64,000 bases of DNA from Pseudomonadota bacterium (GCA_021792365.1 JAJYUT010000009.1:1-64000), one strand, 5' to 3'; shown: positions 28,243 through 36,981, counted from the first letter of the stretch. The notes: a model not told the origin generated them from the sequence alone. Program-made: numbers and translations.

Positions 28243-28962
28243 ATGGAATCCATCCCACACATCGCGATCGTCGACGATCACAAGGACATCCGGGAACTGG
28301 TCGGGCGCTATCTCGGGCAGCATGGCTGCCGGGTGAGCGCGGCCGACAGCGCAGCCAGCCTGCGCCACCTGCTTCAGCGCAGCGCGCCCGACCTGGTGGT
28401 GCTCGACGTCATGATGCCGGGGGAGGACGGGCTCTCCGTCTGTCGCTACCTGCGCGCGACCAGCAACCTGCCGGTCATCCTGCTGACCGCGGCGGCGGAG
28501 GAGACCGACCGCATCATAGGCCTGGAGATCGGCGCCGACGATTACGTGACGAAGCCGTTCAACCCGCGCGAGTTGCTGGCGCGCATCAAGGCGGTCCTGC
28601 GCCGCGCCAACAGCTTGCCGCCACAGCGCTCGGCCCAGCGCAACAAGGCCGTGCGCTTCGACCGTTGGATGCTCGACGTCGGCCGGCGCGAGCTGATCGG
28701 CGCGGACAGCGTCGCGGTGCCGCTCAGCACCGCGGAGTACCGCCTGCTCTGCGTGCTGGTCGAGCGGCCGGGCCTGGTGCTGACCCGCGATCAATTGCTG
28801 GACCTGACCGTCGGGCGCGCCGCCGACGTCTATGATCGGTCGATCGACAACCAGGTCAGCCGCCTGCGCAAGAAGATCGAGCTCGACCCGCGCAACCCGA
28901 GCCTGATCAAGACCCATTGGGGCGGCGGCTACAGCTTCACCGCGGAAGTGACGCCCGCATGA
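28243..28962 (+). CDS. OmpR-family response regulator
   Basis: A 239-residue two-component regulator. The receiver domain has the acidic pocket VDDHKD (Asp11, Asp12), the phosphoacceptor Asp55 in VVLDVMMPG, and the conserved Lys in DYVTKPFNP. The C-terminal winged-helix domain ends with the typical RLRKKIELDP and THWGGGYSF. The start ATG has GGAG 8 bases upstream. Its stop overlaps the kinase start by 4 bases (ATGA), so the pair is translationally coupled. It is the obvious candidate to bind the duplicated 23-bp box beside its own gene and before the hydroxylase/sox operon. Confidence 0.95.
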   Translation: MESIPHIAIVDDHKDIRELVGRYLGQHGCRVSAADSAASLRHLLQRSAPDLVVLDVMMPGEDGLSVCRYLRATSNLPVILLTAAAEETDRIIGLEIGADDYVTKPFNPRELLARIKAVLRRANSLPPQRSAQRNKAVRFDRWMLDVGRRELIGADSVAVPLSTAEYRLLCVLVERPGLVLTRDQLLDLTVGRAADVYDRSIDNQVSRLRKKIELDPRNPSLIKTHWGGGYSFTAEVTPA

Positions 28963-30422
28963 CCGGCATCCGGTGCCTGTGGTCGCGCTGCTTCTGGACC
29001 AAGAGCCTGGTCGGCCAGCTCATTGGCTTCATGCTGCTGGCGCTGGTGGTCTCGCAGGCCATCAGCTTCTTCATCTATTGGGACGAGCGCGGCCAGGCTT
29101 TGCGCGCCGCCGCCAAGGAGGAGTTCCTGGTCCGCTCGGCCTCGGTCGCGCAATTGCTGGAGACCACGCCGGCCAGCTACCACCCCGAGATCCTGCGCGC
29201 GGTCGCCACCACCTACACGCGGTTCTGGCTGACCACGGAACGCCCGGACGACGTCACGGCCTGGAAGGCGGAGGCGTGGTACCGGCTCGGCCAACCCTTG
29301 CCGCGCTATGGAGAGCCGGAGCGCCGGCCGGAGCCGCTGCCCGACACGCGCGCCACGTCCAAGGACGCATCCCTGGTCACGGCCCCCGCTTACGCTTCGG
29401 AGTTCAGCACGTGGGACGTCCTGCCCGCCACCTCCTGGTCGCTGGATCGGCCGGCGCACTTCGTGCGGCTGGATCACACGTATGGCGCGGGGCTCACGGT
29501 CGAGTTGCAGGGCGGCAGGTGGTTGAACGCGGCCTTCGCGAAGGCCGCCTATGGCTCCATCTGGACGCAATCCACCGTTTCCCTCGCCATCACCGCGGTC
29601 GTCCTGACCTTGATCGCGGTGCTGGTCGCGCACCGGGTCTCGCGGCCGATGCGCCGACTCGCCTTCGCGGCCGAGGCGTTCGGGCGCGGCGAGGAGATCA
29701 AGCCGCTGCCTGAGGAAGGGCCGACCGACATCCGCCGCACCGCCGAGGCCTTCAACCGCATGCAGGAGCGGCTGCGCCGCTTCGTATCGGACCGCACCAG
29801 CATGCTGGCCGCCATCGGCCACGACCTGCGCACGCCGATCACGACACTGCGGCTGCGCGCGGAGTTCGTGACCGATATGGACATGCGCGAGAAGATCCTC
29901 GCGACGCTCGACGAGATGCAGGCGATGACCGAGGCGACGCTCGCCTTCGCCCGCGAGGAGGCGACCGGCGAGCCGACCCGCGTTGTCGACCTCGCCGCGC
30001 TGGCCGAGAGCGTGTGCAACGACCTGGCCGATCTCGGCTGGGACGTCACCTTCGCCGAAAGCGGCAAGGTGCCCTATCGCTGCAGGCCTGCCGCCATCCG
30101 CCGCGCTTTGCGCAACCTGATCGAGAATGCCGTGCGCTATGGCGGCGGCGCGCGCGTCGGCCTCGCGCTTGCCAAGGATTCCTTCGAGATCTCCATCGAG
30201 GATGACGGCCCCGGCATCCCCGAAGAGGAGTTCGAGCGCGTCTTCGTCCCCTTCTTCCGGCTGGAAGGCTCGCGCAGCCGCACCACCGGCGGCGTCGGCC
30301 TCGGCCTCTCCATCGCCCGCACCATCGCGCGCGGCCATGGCGGCGACATCGAGCTCACCAACCTGCGCAGCGGCGGCCTGCGCGCCGTGATCCGCCTGCC
30401 CCAGGAACCGAAGGTGCGATAG
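28959..30422 (+). CDS. Sensor histidine kinase
   Basis: A 487-residue membrane kinase, partner of the preceding response regulator. Two transmembrane helices (about residues 17-40 and 205-228) bracket a ~165-residue periplasmic sensor domain with no family I can name. A HAMP linker (HRVSRPMRRLAFAAEAF) follows, then the H-box AAIGHDLRTPIT (His near residue 288), the N-box RNLIENAVRYGGG, and the G boxes EDDGPGIPEEE and GGVGLGLSIA. All catalytic motifs are intact. What it senses is unknown; the downstream genes suggest an aldehyde, aromatic or reduced-sulfur signal. Confidence 0.94.
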   Translation: MTGIRCLWSRCFWTKSLVGQLIGFMLLALVVSQAISFFIYWDERGQALRAAAKEEFLVRSASVAQLLETTPASYHPEILRAVATTYTRFWLTTERPDDVTAWKAEAWYRLGQPLPRYGEPERRPEPLPDTRATSKDASLVTAPAYASEFSTWDVLPATSWSLDRPAHFVRLDHTYGAGLTVELQGGRWLNAAFAKAAYGSIWTQSTVSLAITAVVLTLIAVLVAHRVSRPMRRLAFAAEAFGRGEEIKPLPEEGPTDIRRTAEAFNRMQERLRRFVSDRTSMLAAIGHDLRTPITTLRLRAEFVTDMDMREKILATLDEMQAMTEATLAFAREEATGEPTRVVDLAALAESVCNDLADLGWDVTFAESGKVPYRCRPAAIRRALRNLIENAVRYGGGARVGLALAKDSFEISIEDDGPGIPEEEFERVFVPFFRLEGSRSRTTGGVGLGLSIARTIARGHGGDIELTNLRSGGLRAVIRLPQEPKVR

Positions 30423-30498
30423 GCGCCGCCTGAAAGCTCCCGAGAGTCCCTGCCCCCGGTATCGGTCGGACATCGGCCGCGGGTCCGAATGCGACTGG

Positions 30499-30521
30499 AA
30501 AGTGTATCAAAGTGTGTCAGC
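30499..30521 (+). promoter_or_regulatory. Shared operator box, copy 2, before the hydroxylase/sox operon
   Basis: AAAGTGTATCAAAGTGTGTC plus AGC. Direct half-sites GTGTATCA and GTGTGTCA start exactly 10 bases apart. It lies 134 bases before the iorA-like gene, in the same orientation relative to it as copy 1 is to the small membrane-protein gene. Best read as the binding site of the adjacent OmpR-type regulator. Confidence 0.65.
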
Positions 30522-30654
30522 ACGCCTCGCTCCCAAATCTGGCGACAAAAAGAGCGATGCGGGGCACAGCTCCGTGACACTCGCCCTCTAGATTGCCCCT
30601 GCACATGCGGTGCGGCGCCCCAGGCGCCTGCTCAATTCAACTGAAGGGTCAGTC

Positions 30655-31107
30655 ATGGCGCGCATAACGGTCAACGGAATCCCCCACGATGTCGACGTCG
30701 AGCCGGAAACCCCCTTGCTCTGGGTCCTGCGCGAGCAGCTGGGACTGACCGGCACCAAATACGGCTGCGGCGTGGCGCAGTGCGGCGCATGCACGGTCCA
30801 GATCGACGGTGCCGCGACGCGCTCCTGCGTCCTGCCGGTCAGCGCCGTCGAGCCCACGCAGAACGTGACCACCATCGAGGGCCTGTCCTCCGACGGCTCT
30901 CACCCCGTGCAGAAGGCGTGGCTCGCGCTCGATGTGCCGCAATGCGGTTATTGCCAAGCCGGCATGATCATGGCGGCCGCCGCTCTCCTCGAGCAGAACA
31001 AGAGGCCGACCGATACCGACATCGATGCGGAGATCACCAATATCTGCCGGTGCGGCACCTATAACCGCGTCCGCGCCGCGATCAAGCGCGCCGCCGAAGA
31101 AGCTTAA
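30655..31107 (+). CDS. [2Fe-2S] small subunit of a molybdenum hydroxylase (IorA type)
   Basis: A 150-residue electron-transfer subunit of the xanthine dehydrogenase family. The N-terminal ferredoxin-like cluster site is [18 protein letters not shown] with a later Cys in RSCVLP, and the C-terminal helical domain binds the second cluster with CGYCQAG and CRCGTY. In isoquinoline 1-oxidoreductases and related aldehyde dehydrogenases such a subunit passes electrons from the molybdenum centre. The inner ATG behind GAAGGG is chosen. It is followed 22 bases later by the large subunit. Confidence 0.93.
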   Translation: MARITVNGIPHDVDVEPETPLLWVLREQLGLTGTKYGCGVAQCGACTVQIDGAATRSCVLPVSAVEPTQNVTTIEGLSSDGSHPVQKAWLALDVPQCGYCQAGMIMAAAALLEQNKRPTDTDIDAEITNICRCGTYNRVRAAIKRAAEEA

Positions 31108-31129
31108 CCGCAAGCTGTTAGGGGCAGTC

Positions 31130-33307
31130 ATGAACGCCATCTCGAAGCTTTCCCGCCGCAACTTCATCGTCGGTTCCACCGCCGCCATCGGCGGCCTCTC
31201 CCTCGGATTCCATGTGCCCTTCGGCCGCGAGGCCTTGGCCGATGGCAGCGCGCCGCCCGAGGTCAATGCATGGGTTGTGGTGAAGCCGGACGACACGATT
31301 GTCATCCGCATCGCGCGATCCGAAATGGGCCAGGGCTCCCTCACTGGCCTCGCGCAGCTGGTCGCGGAAGAGCTGGAATGCGACTGGTCCAAGGTCACCA
31401 CCGAATATCCGACGCCCGGTCAGAACCTCGCCCGCGACCGTGTGTGGGGCGATTTCACGACCACGGGCAGCCGCGCCATCCGCCAGTCGCACCAATATCT
31501 GCGCCAGGGCGGCGCCGCCGCGCGCGAGATGCTGATCGCCGCCGCGGCGGAGCAATGGAGCGTGCCGGCAAGCGAGTGCCAAGCTGCCAACAGCATCATC
31601 ACGCATCAGCCGACCGGACGCACCACGACCTACGGCCAGGTGGCCGAGGCCGCCGCCCGCCAGTCGCCGCCGGCCGAGATCACGCTCAAGGACCCGAAGG
31701 ACTGGAAGATCGCCGGCAAGCCGCTGCCGCGCCTCGACACCGCCGACAAGCTGACAGGAAAGCAGAAATACGGCATCGACCTTGTTCAGCCGAACATGAT
31801 GAACGCCGCGATCCGCGCCTGCCCCGTCTTCGGCGGCAAGGTAGCGAGCTTCGATGCCGCAGCGGTCGAGAGCATGCCGGGCGTGCGCAAAGTGGTACAG
31901 GTCGATGAGACTGCCGTTGCGGTCGTGGCAGACACCTGGTGGCGCGCCAAGACCGCGCTCGATGCCCTGCCCATCACCTGGGACGAAGGGCCGAACACGG
32001 GCGTCAGCAGTGCCACCATCGCCGACATGCTGGCCGAAGGGCTCGAGGCCGAGGACGCGTTCGTGGGCACGTCGCTGGGCGATGCGCGCGGGGTGATCTC
32101 TCAAGGCGGCAAGATCGTCACCGCCACCTACGCCTATCCCTACCAGAACCACGCCACCATGGAGCCGATGAATGCGATGGCGCTCTGGACACCGGAGCGC
32201 TGCGATGTGTGGGTGCCGACCCAGAGCGGCGAATCCAGCCTCGCCGCCGCGGCGGAGGCGGCGGGCCTGCCGATCCAGCAATGTGACGTGCACAAGGTCC
32301 ACTTGGGCGGCGGCTTCGGCCGGCGCGGCGGGTTCCAGGATTTCGTCGGCCAGGCCGTAAGGATCGCGAAACAGATGCCGGGCACGCCCGTGAAGCTGAT
32401 CTGGTCGCGCGAAGAGGACATGCTGCACGGCTTCTATCACCCAACCACGCAATGCAAGCTGACCGGCGTTCTCGATGACGCAGGCAACATCAAGGCGCTG
32501 CACATCCGCATCTCCGGACAGTCGATCCTGGCCGCGGTGCGCCCGGAAGCGCTGCGCGACGGCATGGATCCCGTCGTGTTCCAGGGCCTGCATAATGGCG
32601 GCGACGAATACGCCTTCGGCTATGGGGTCGAGAACCTGCTGGTCGACCACGCCATGCGCAACCCGCCGATCCCGCCGGGATTCTGGCGCGGCGTGAATCT
32701 CAATCAGAATGCCGTTTATGTGGAATGCTTCATGGATGAGCTCGCCCATGCAGCCGGTGAGGACCCCCTAGCCTTCCGGCGCAAGCTGATGGGAAATCAT
32801 CCGAAGCATCTGGCCGTGCTCGAGGCGGTGGCGGAGCGCATCGGCTGGAACAGCGCGCCACCGCAAGGGGTTCATCGCGGCCTGGCCCAAATCATGGGCT
32901 TTGGCAGCTACGTCGCCGCGGCGGCCGAGGTCTCGGTCTCTGACGGTCAACTGAGGATCCATCGGATCGTCGCGGCGACGGACCCCGGCCATGCCGTCAA
33001 CCCGGCGCAGATCGAGCGCCAGGTGGAAGGCTCCTTCGTCTACGGCTTGTCGGCCTGCCTCTACGGCGAATGCACCGTGAATGGCGGCCGCATCGAGCAG
33101 GAGAACTTCGACACCTACAACGTCCTGCGCATGGCGGAAATGCCGCAGGTCGAAACCATCATCATGCCGTCCGGCGGATTCTGGGGCGGCGTGGGCGAGC
33201 CGACGATCGCGGTCGCCGCGCCGGCGGTCCTCAACGCGATCTTCGCCGCCACCGGCAAGCGCATCCGGCGGCTTCCGCTGGCCAACCACGACCTGGGGAG
33301 CGCATGA
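31130..33307 (+). CDS. Molybdopterin-binding large subunit (IorB type), Tat-exported
   Basis: A 725-residue catalytic subunit of the isoquinoline 1-oxidoreductase/aldehyde dehydrogenase branch of the xanthine oxidase family. The N-terminus is a twin-arginine signal (LSRRNFIVGSTAAIGGLSLG), so the complex is periplasmic, carrying IorA with it. Cofactor-binding segments include SEMGQGSLTG, GGGFGRRGGFQDF and RGVNLNQNAVYVECFMDELA. The catalytic Glu is in GGVGEPTIAVAAPAV near the C-terminus. There is no FAD subunit; a cytochrome c gene starts 1 base after the stop, so electrons likely go to cytochrome c. The substrate is not known. Confidence 0.93.
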   Translation: MNAISKLSRRNFIVGSTAAIGGLSLGFHVPFGREALADGSAPPEVNAWVVVKPDDTIVIRIARSEMGQGSLTGLAQLVAEELECDWSKVTTEYPTPGQNLARDRVWGDFTTTGSRAIRQSHQYLRQGGAAAREMLIAAAAEQWSVPASECQAANSIITHQPTGRTTTYGQVAEAAARQSPPAEITLKDPKDWKIAGKPLPRLDTADKLTGKQKYGIDLVQPNMMNAAIRACPVFGGKVASFDAAAVESMPGVRKVVQVDETAVAVVADTWWRAKTALDALPITWDEGPNTGVSSATIADMLAEGLEAEDAFVGTSLGDARGVISQGGKIVTATYAYPYQNHATMEPMNAMALWTPERCDVWVPTQSGESSLAAAAEAAGLPIQQCDVHKVHLGGGFGRRGGFQDFVGQAVRIAKQMPGTPVKLIWSREEDMLHGFYHPTTQCKLTGVLDDAGNIKALHIRISGQSILAAVRPEALRDGMDPVVFQGLHNGGDEYAFGYGVENLLVDHAMRNPPIPPGFWRGVNLNQNAVYVECFMDELAHAAGEDPLAFRRKLMGNHPKHLAVLEAVAERIGWNSAPPQGVHRGLAQIMGFGSYVAAAAEVSVSDGQLRIHRIVAATDPGHAVNPAQIERQVEGSFVYGLSACLYGECTVNGGRIEQENFDTYNVLRMAEMPQVETIIMPSGGFWGGVGEPTIAVAAPAVLNAIFAATGKRIRRLPLANHDLGSA

Positions 33308-33308
33308 A

Positions 33309-33668
33309 ATGAGATTGGACGCTTCGCGTTCCGACAGCCGGTGCTTCTGGCTGTGGGTATGCGGAACGGCCACGGCGGCGCTGCTGATGATTACATCCAG
33401 CGCGGCGGCGGATTCTTCCCCCTCGAAGCTCCCGCCGTCGGGCGCGGCATCCTGCTCCGGGTGCCACGCCCCCGCTGCGGTCGCCGGAACGGTTCCGGCG
33501 ATCGCGGGTCTCCCGGCCCAAGAGATCGCGGCGGCCATGATGGCGTTCCGCGCCGACCAGCGCCCATCCACCGTGATGAACCGAATCGCGAAAGGCTTTA
33601 CGGATGAGGAGATCCGCGCAATTGCGGACTGGCTCGCAAGCAGGCAGGATCAGGCGGCCAAGCCGTAG
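33309..33668 (+). CDS. Small periplasmic cytochrome c
   Basis: A 119-residue monoheme cytochrome. A signal peptide (about residues 10-33, ending SSAAA) is followed by the heme motif CSGCH and a downstream Met (AAAMMAFRADQRPSTVMNRIA) that can be the sixth ligand, with a C-terminal helix EIRAIADWLASRQ. This is the layout of class I cytochromes such as FccA-like subunits. It lies directly between the molybdenum hydroxylase and the FccB-like flavoprotein and overlaps the latter by 65 bases. It could serve as electron acceptor for either or both. Confidence 0.9.
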   Translation: MRLDASRSDSRCFWLWVCGTATAALLMITSSAAADSSPSKLPPSGAASCSGCHAPAAVAGTVPAIAGLPAQEIAAAMMAFRADQRPSTVMNRIAKGFTDEEIRAIADWLASRQDQAAKP

Positions 33669-34920
33669 GTCGGTCCTCAAGGGCATCGCGGCCGGCACGG
33701 CCTTCGTCGCCTGCGCGCCCTACGCCGTCGGGCAGCAATCCCAGCGCGTCGTCGTGATCGGCGGCGGCTTCGCCGGCGCGAGCTGCGCGCGGGCGCTGCG
33801 GGCGTTCGCCCCCGATGTCGCCATCACACTCGTCGAGCGCGGCCGGCGCTTCACCGCCTGCCCGTTCAGCAACGCCGTCATCGCCGGGCTGCGCGCGCTG
33901 GACCAGCAGCAATTCGGCTATGATGCGCTGAGCCGGGAGGGCATCGAAATCGTGCATCGCGCGGCGATTGGCGTCGACCCGCAGGCGCGGCAGGTGCGGC
34001 TCGATGACGGCGCGATTCTCGAATATGCGCGCCTGGTCGTGACGCCCGGTATTGACCTGCGCTTCGACGCGATCCCCGGCTATGACGAGAGCGCGACCGA
34101 GGCCATGCCGCATGCCTGGAAGGCGGGCGACCAGACGGCCCTCCTGCGCCGGCAGCTCGAAGCCATGGAGGATGGCGGCGTGGTGGTGATGTCGGTGCCG
34201 GCCAATCCGTTCCGCTGTCCGCCAGGCCCCTATGAGCGCGCCAGCCTGATCGCGCATTATCTCAAGACCAGCAAGCCGCGCTCCAAGCTGATCGTGCTCG
34301 ACGCCAAGGATGCGTTCTCCAAGCAGCGCCTGTTCGAGGCAGCGTGGAAAGAGCTCTATGCCGGCCTGCTGGAATGGGTGCCGCTCTCCTTCGGCGGGCA
34401 GGTCACGGAGATCGACGTCGCGAGCCAGACCCTTGTTACCGAGTTCGGCAGCCATCGCGCCGACGTGGCGAACGTCGTCCCGCCGCAGCGCGCCGGCGCC
34501 ATTGCCGAGGCTGCCGGCGTCGCCGACCGGACCGGCTGGTGTCCGATCGATCCGGCCACCTTCGAATCGCGCCTGCAGCCGAACATCCATGTGCTCGGCG
34601 ATGCCGCCATCGCCGGCGCGATGCCGAAATCCGCCTTCGCCGCCAACAGCCAGGCGAAGGTCTGCGCGGCCGCGATTGCGCAGCTCCTGCGCGGGGAGGC
34701 GCCGGCCGCGCAGAAGCTCGTCAACACCTGCTACAGCCTGATCGCGCCCGATTACGGCATATCCATTGCCGGGGTCTACTACCCGAAGGACGGCATGCTG
34801 GCGGATGTGGAAGGCGCCGGCGGCGCCAGCCCGCAGGACGTGCCCCTCTCCTTCCGGCAGGACGAAGCGCGCCATGCCGAAAGCTGGTTCGGCACCATCA
34901 CGGCCGAGGTGTTTGGATGA
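33604..34920 (+). CDS. fccB: FccB-type sulfide dehydrogenase flavoprotein
   Basis: A 438-residue flavoprotein like the catalytic subunit of flavocytochrome c sulfide dehydrogenase, which oxidises sulfide in the periplasm and passes electrons to a cytochrome c. A Tat signal (SRRSVLKGIAAGTAFVACAP) precedes the FAD motif VVVIGGGFAGASCARAL. The Cys in RFTACPFSNAVIAG is where FccB proteins bind FAD covalently, and FRCPPGPYERASLIA and GWCPIDPATFES are family signatures. The adjoining cytochrome is the likely FccA partner. The start overlaps the cytochrome by 65 bases; no later start keeps the Tat signal. Sulfide as substrate is inferred from the family. Confidence 0.92.
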   Translation: MRRSAQLRTGSQAGRIRRPSRRSVLKGIAAGTAFVACAPYAVGQQSQRVVVIGGGFAGASCARALRAFAPDVAITLVERGRRFTACPFSNAVIAGLRALDQQQFGYDALSREGIEIVHRAAIGVDPQARQVRLDDGAILEYARLVVTPGIDLRFDAIPGYDESATEAMPHAWKAGDQTALLRRQLEAMEDGGVVVMSVPANPFRCPPGPYERASLIAHYLKTSKPRSKLIVLDAKDAFSKQRLFEAAWKELYAGLLEWVPLSFGGQVTEIDVASQTLVTEFGSHRADVANVVPPQRAGAIAEAAGVADRTGWCPIDPATFESRLQPNIHVLGDAAIAGAMPKSAFAANSQAKVCAAAIAQLLRGEAPAAQKLVNTCYSLIAPDYGISIAGVYYPKDGMLADVEGAGGASPQDVPLSFRQDEARHAESWFGTITAEVFG

Positions 34921-35363
34921 GCCTGCGCTGCATGCTCATCCTCATGATCGCCGGCATGCCGTTTATCGCCTCAGCCCAGGAACCCCTTCAACCGTTCGCG
35001 GTGCAGGCGGATTCGATCGAGCGCTCCTTGACCGGCGCGCCCGGCGATCCCGCGCGCGGCAAGGCGCTGATCGAGGACCGCCAGCGCAGCCTGTGCATGC
35101 TCTGCCACACGGGCCCCTTCGCCGATCCGCGGCTGCAGGGCGATCTCGCGCCGGATCTGGCAGGGATCGGCGCACGGCTGTCGGAGGGCCAGATCCGGCT
35201 GCGCATTGTTGACATGAAGCGTGTCGTTCCCTCCACCATCATGCCGTCCTATTATCGGGTGGACGGTCTCCGGCGGGTTGCTCCCGCTTGGCGCGGCAAG
35301 CCGATCCTCGCCGCGGCCGAGATCGAGGACCTCGTCGCCTATCTCACGACGTTGAAGGACTGA
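34917..35363 (+). CDS. soxX: SoxX, monoheme cytochrome c
   Basis: Small subunit of the SoxAX cytochrome, which attaches thiosulfate to the carrier SoxY. The 148-residue protein has a signal peptide (ending IASA about residue 20), heme motif CMLCH, and the Met ligand region PSTIMPSYYRVDGLRRVAP, typical of SoxX, with a C-terminal helix EIEDLVAYLTTLKD. Its start overlaps the fccB stop by 4 bases, and soxY follows after 2 bases. Secure. Confidence 0.94.
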   Translation: MSLRCMLILMIAGMPFIASAQEPLQPFAVQADSIERSLTGAPGDPARGKALIEDRQRSLCMLCHTGPFADPRLQGDLAPDLAGIGARLSEGQIRLRIVDMKRVVPSTIMPSYYRVDGLRRVAPAWRGKPILAAAEIEDLVAYLTTLKD

Positions 35364-35365
35364 GC

Positions 35366-35854
35366 ATGGCGGATCACGAACTTGAACCACGCCTTCAATC
35401 CATGCCTCTCCTGAACCGCAGAGAGCTGATGGCCGGCGCCGCCGGCCTGGTGCTGGTCTCGGTCGCGCGGCCCGCCCAGGCGCGGCCGGCGCTCGCCGAG
35501 GCGCTGCGCGCCTTCTCCGGAGGCGCCGAGATCCGCCCCGGCAAGGTGACATTCGAAATCCCGCCGCTGGTGGAGAACGGCAACGCAGTTGGCGTCACGA
35601 TCACCGTGGACAGGCCGATGAGCGCCTCCGATCACGTCAGGCGCATCGCCATGTTCAACGAGAAGAACCCGCAGGCCGACGTGGCTGTCTTCCAGCTCGG
35701 CCCGCGCGCCGGCCGCGCCAAGGTGCAGACCCGCATCCGCCTCGCGGATTCGCAGATGGTGGTCGCCGTCGCCGAGCTCAGCGACGGGAGCTTCTGGTCG
35801 AGCGAGGCGAAGGTCTTCGTCACGCTCGCGGCCTGCGTCGAGGACCTGTCATGA
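35366..35854 (+). CDS. soxY: SoxY sulfur carrier with a non-canonical C-terminus
   Basis: Periplasmic carrier protein that holds the sulfur substrate on a C-terminal cysteine. At 162 residues it has a Tat signal (LNRRELMAGAAGLVLVSVA), the SoxY fold (TFEIPPLVENGNAVGVTITV; IAMFNEKNPQADVAVFQLG), and ends VTLAACVEDLS. In studied SoxY proteins the end is GGCGG, a flexible arm. Here the Cys is kept but its flanking glycines are gone and five residues follow. Reading frame and overlap with soxZ are clean, so this is not an obvious sequencing shift. A start at an inner ATG 12 codons later is also possible. Family secure; mode of sulfur binding uncertain. Confidence 0.9.
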   Translation: MADHELEPRLQSMPLLNRRELMAGAAGLVLVSVARPAQARPALAEALRAFSGGAEIRPGKVTFEIPPLVENGNAVGVTITVDRPMSASDHVRRIAMFNEKNPQADVAVFQLGPRAGRAKVQTRIRLADSQMVVAVAELSDGSFWSSEAKVFVTLAACVEDLS

Positions 35855-36171
35855 CCCGCACCATGATCAGCGCGCCGGAAACCGCACGCGCCGGCGACGT
35901 CGTCGAGATCAAGGCGATGATCGCGCATCCCATGGAGACCGGCTATCGCGTCGACGCCACCGGCAAGCCGATCCCGCGCAACATCATCAACCGCTTCGAA
36001 TGCACCTATGACGGCGAGGTGGTGTTCGCCGCCGATCTCCACCCTGCCATCTCTGCCAATCCCTTCATCGCCTTCTCCACAATCGCCACGCGCAGCGGCC
36101 CAATCTCCTTCACCTGGACCGACGATGAGGGGAAGACCGAAACTGCCTCCGTGGAGATCCAAGTGGAATGA
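35851..36171 (+). CDS. soxZ: SoxZ, partner of SoxY
   Basis: A 106-residue Ig-like protein that forms the SoxYZ heterodimer. It shows the family pattern ARAGDVVEIKAMIAHPMETG, RNIINRFECTYDGE, and the end FTWTDDEGKTETASVEIQV. It has no signal peptide and is expected to be carried out by the Tat system bound to SoxY. It overlaps soxY and soxA by 4 bases each. Secure. Confidence 0.96.
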   Translation: MTRTMISAPETARAGDVVEIKAMIAHPMETGYRVDATGKPIPRNIINRFECTYDGEVVFAADLHPAISANPFIAFSTIATRSGPISFTWTDDEGKTETASVEIQVE

Positions 36172-36941
36172 GGGGGTGGTTGTCGCTGCTCGCGATCGGC
36201 CTGCTGCTGGCCGCCGCGGATTCCAACGCGATCGAAGAGCAGCCCAAGCTGTCCGGGCTGGAATTCGTGTCGCCCGAGACGCGCAGCCTGCAGGCGGACG
36301 ACGCCAGCAATCCGGGCATGCTCTGGGTCTTGCGCGGCGAGCAATTGTGGCAGGAGCCCGCCGGCCGGTCGCAGGCGAGCTGCGCAAGCTGCCATGGCGA
36401 AGCGCGGCAGAGCATGCGCGGCGTCGCGCTGCGCTACCCGGCCTTCGATGCCGGAGCCGGCCAGCCGATCGACCTGAAGGGCCGCATCAACCGCTGCCGC
36501 ACGGACAATCAGGACGCACCGGCGCTGGAGCACGAGAGCGAGGAACTGCTGGCCCTCACGACCTATGTCGCGCACCAGTCGCGCGGCATGTCCGTTCCGC
36601 CGGTCGAGGACGAGCGCCTGCGCTCCGTCATCGAACAGGGCGAGTCGCTGTTCCGAGAGCGCATCGGGCAACTCGATCTCTCCTGCGCGGCCTGTCATGA
36701 CGACCGGTGGGGGCAGCGCCTTGGCAGCAGCCCCATCCCTCAGGCGCATCCGACCGCCTATCCGCTCTACCGCCTGGAATGGCAGACCGTCGGCTCGCTC
36801 CAGCGCCGGCTGCGCAATTGCATGATCGGCGTGCGCGCCGAGCCGTTCGCCTATGGCTCGCCCGAGTTCATCGCGCTGGAGCTCTACCTGATGCAGCGCG
36901 CGGAAGGTTTGCCGGTCGAGACTCCTGGCGTCCGCCCATAA
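36168..36941 (+). CDS. soxA: SoxA, diheme cytochrome c
   Basis: Large subunit of SoxAX. The 257-residue protein has a signal peptide (ending SNA about residue 20), two heme motifs (CASCHG and CAACHD), and the active-site cysteine region RRLRNCMIGVRAEPF, where SoxA carries its persulfide heme ligand. This is the two-heme version. It is the last gene of the operon: no soxB (thiosulfohydrolase) or soxCD follows, and the next gene is an unrelated peptidase ~40 bases on. Secure. Confidence 0.95.
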   Translation: MRGWLSLLAIGLLLAAADSNAIEEQPKLSGLEFVSPETRSLQADDASNPGMLWVLRGEQLWQEPAGRSQASCASCHGEARQSMRGVALRYPAFDAGAGQPIDLKGRINRCRTDNQDAPALEHESEELLALTTYVAHQSRGMSVPPVEDERLRSVIEQGESLFRERIGQLDLSCAACHDDRWGQRLGSSPIPQAHPTAYPLYRLEWQTVGSLQRRLRNCMIGVRAEPFAYGSPEFIALELYLMQRAEGLPVETPGVRP

Positions 36942-36981
36942 AACCGATATGCTCGCTCCCCTCGAAAAGGATGGGGGCTGC

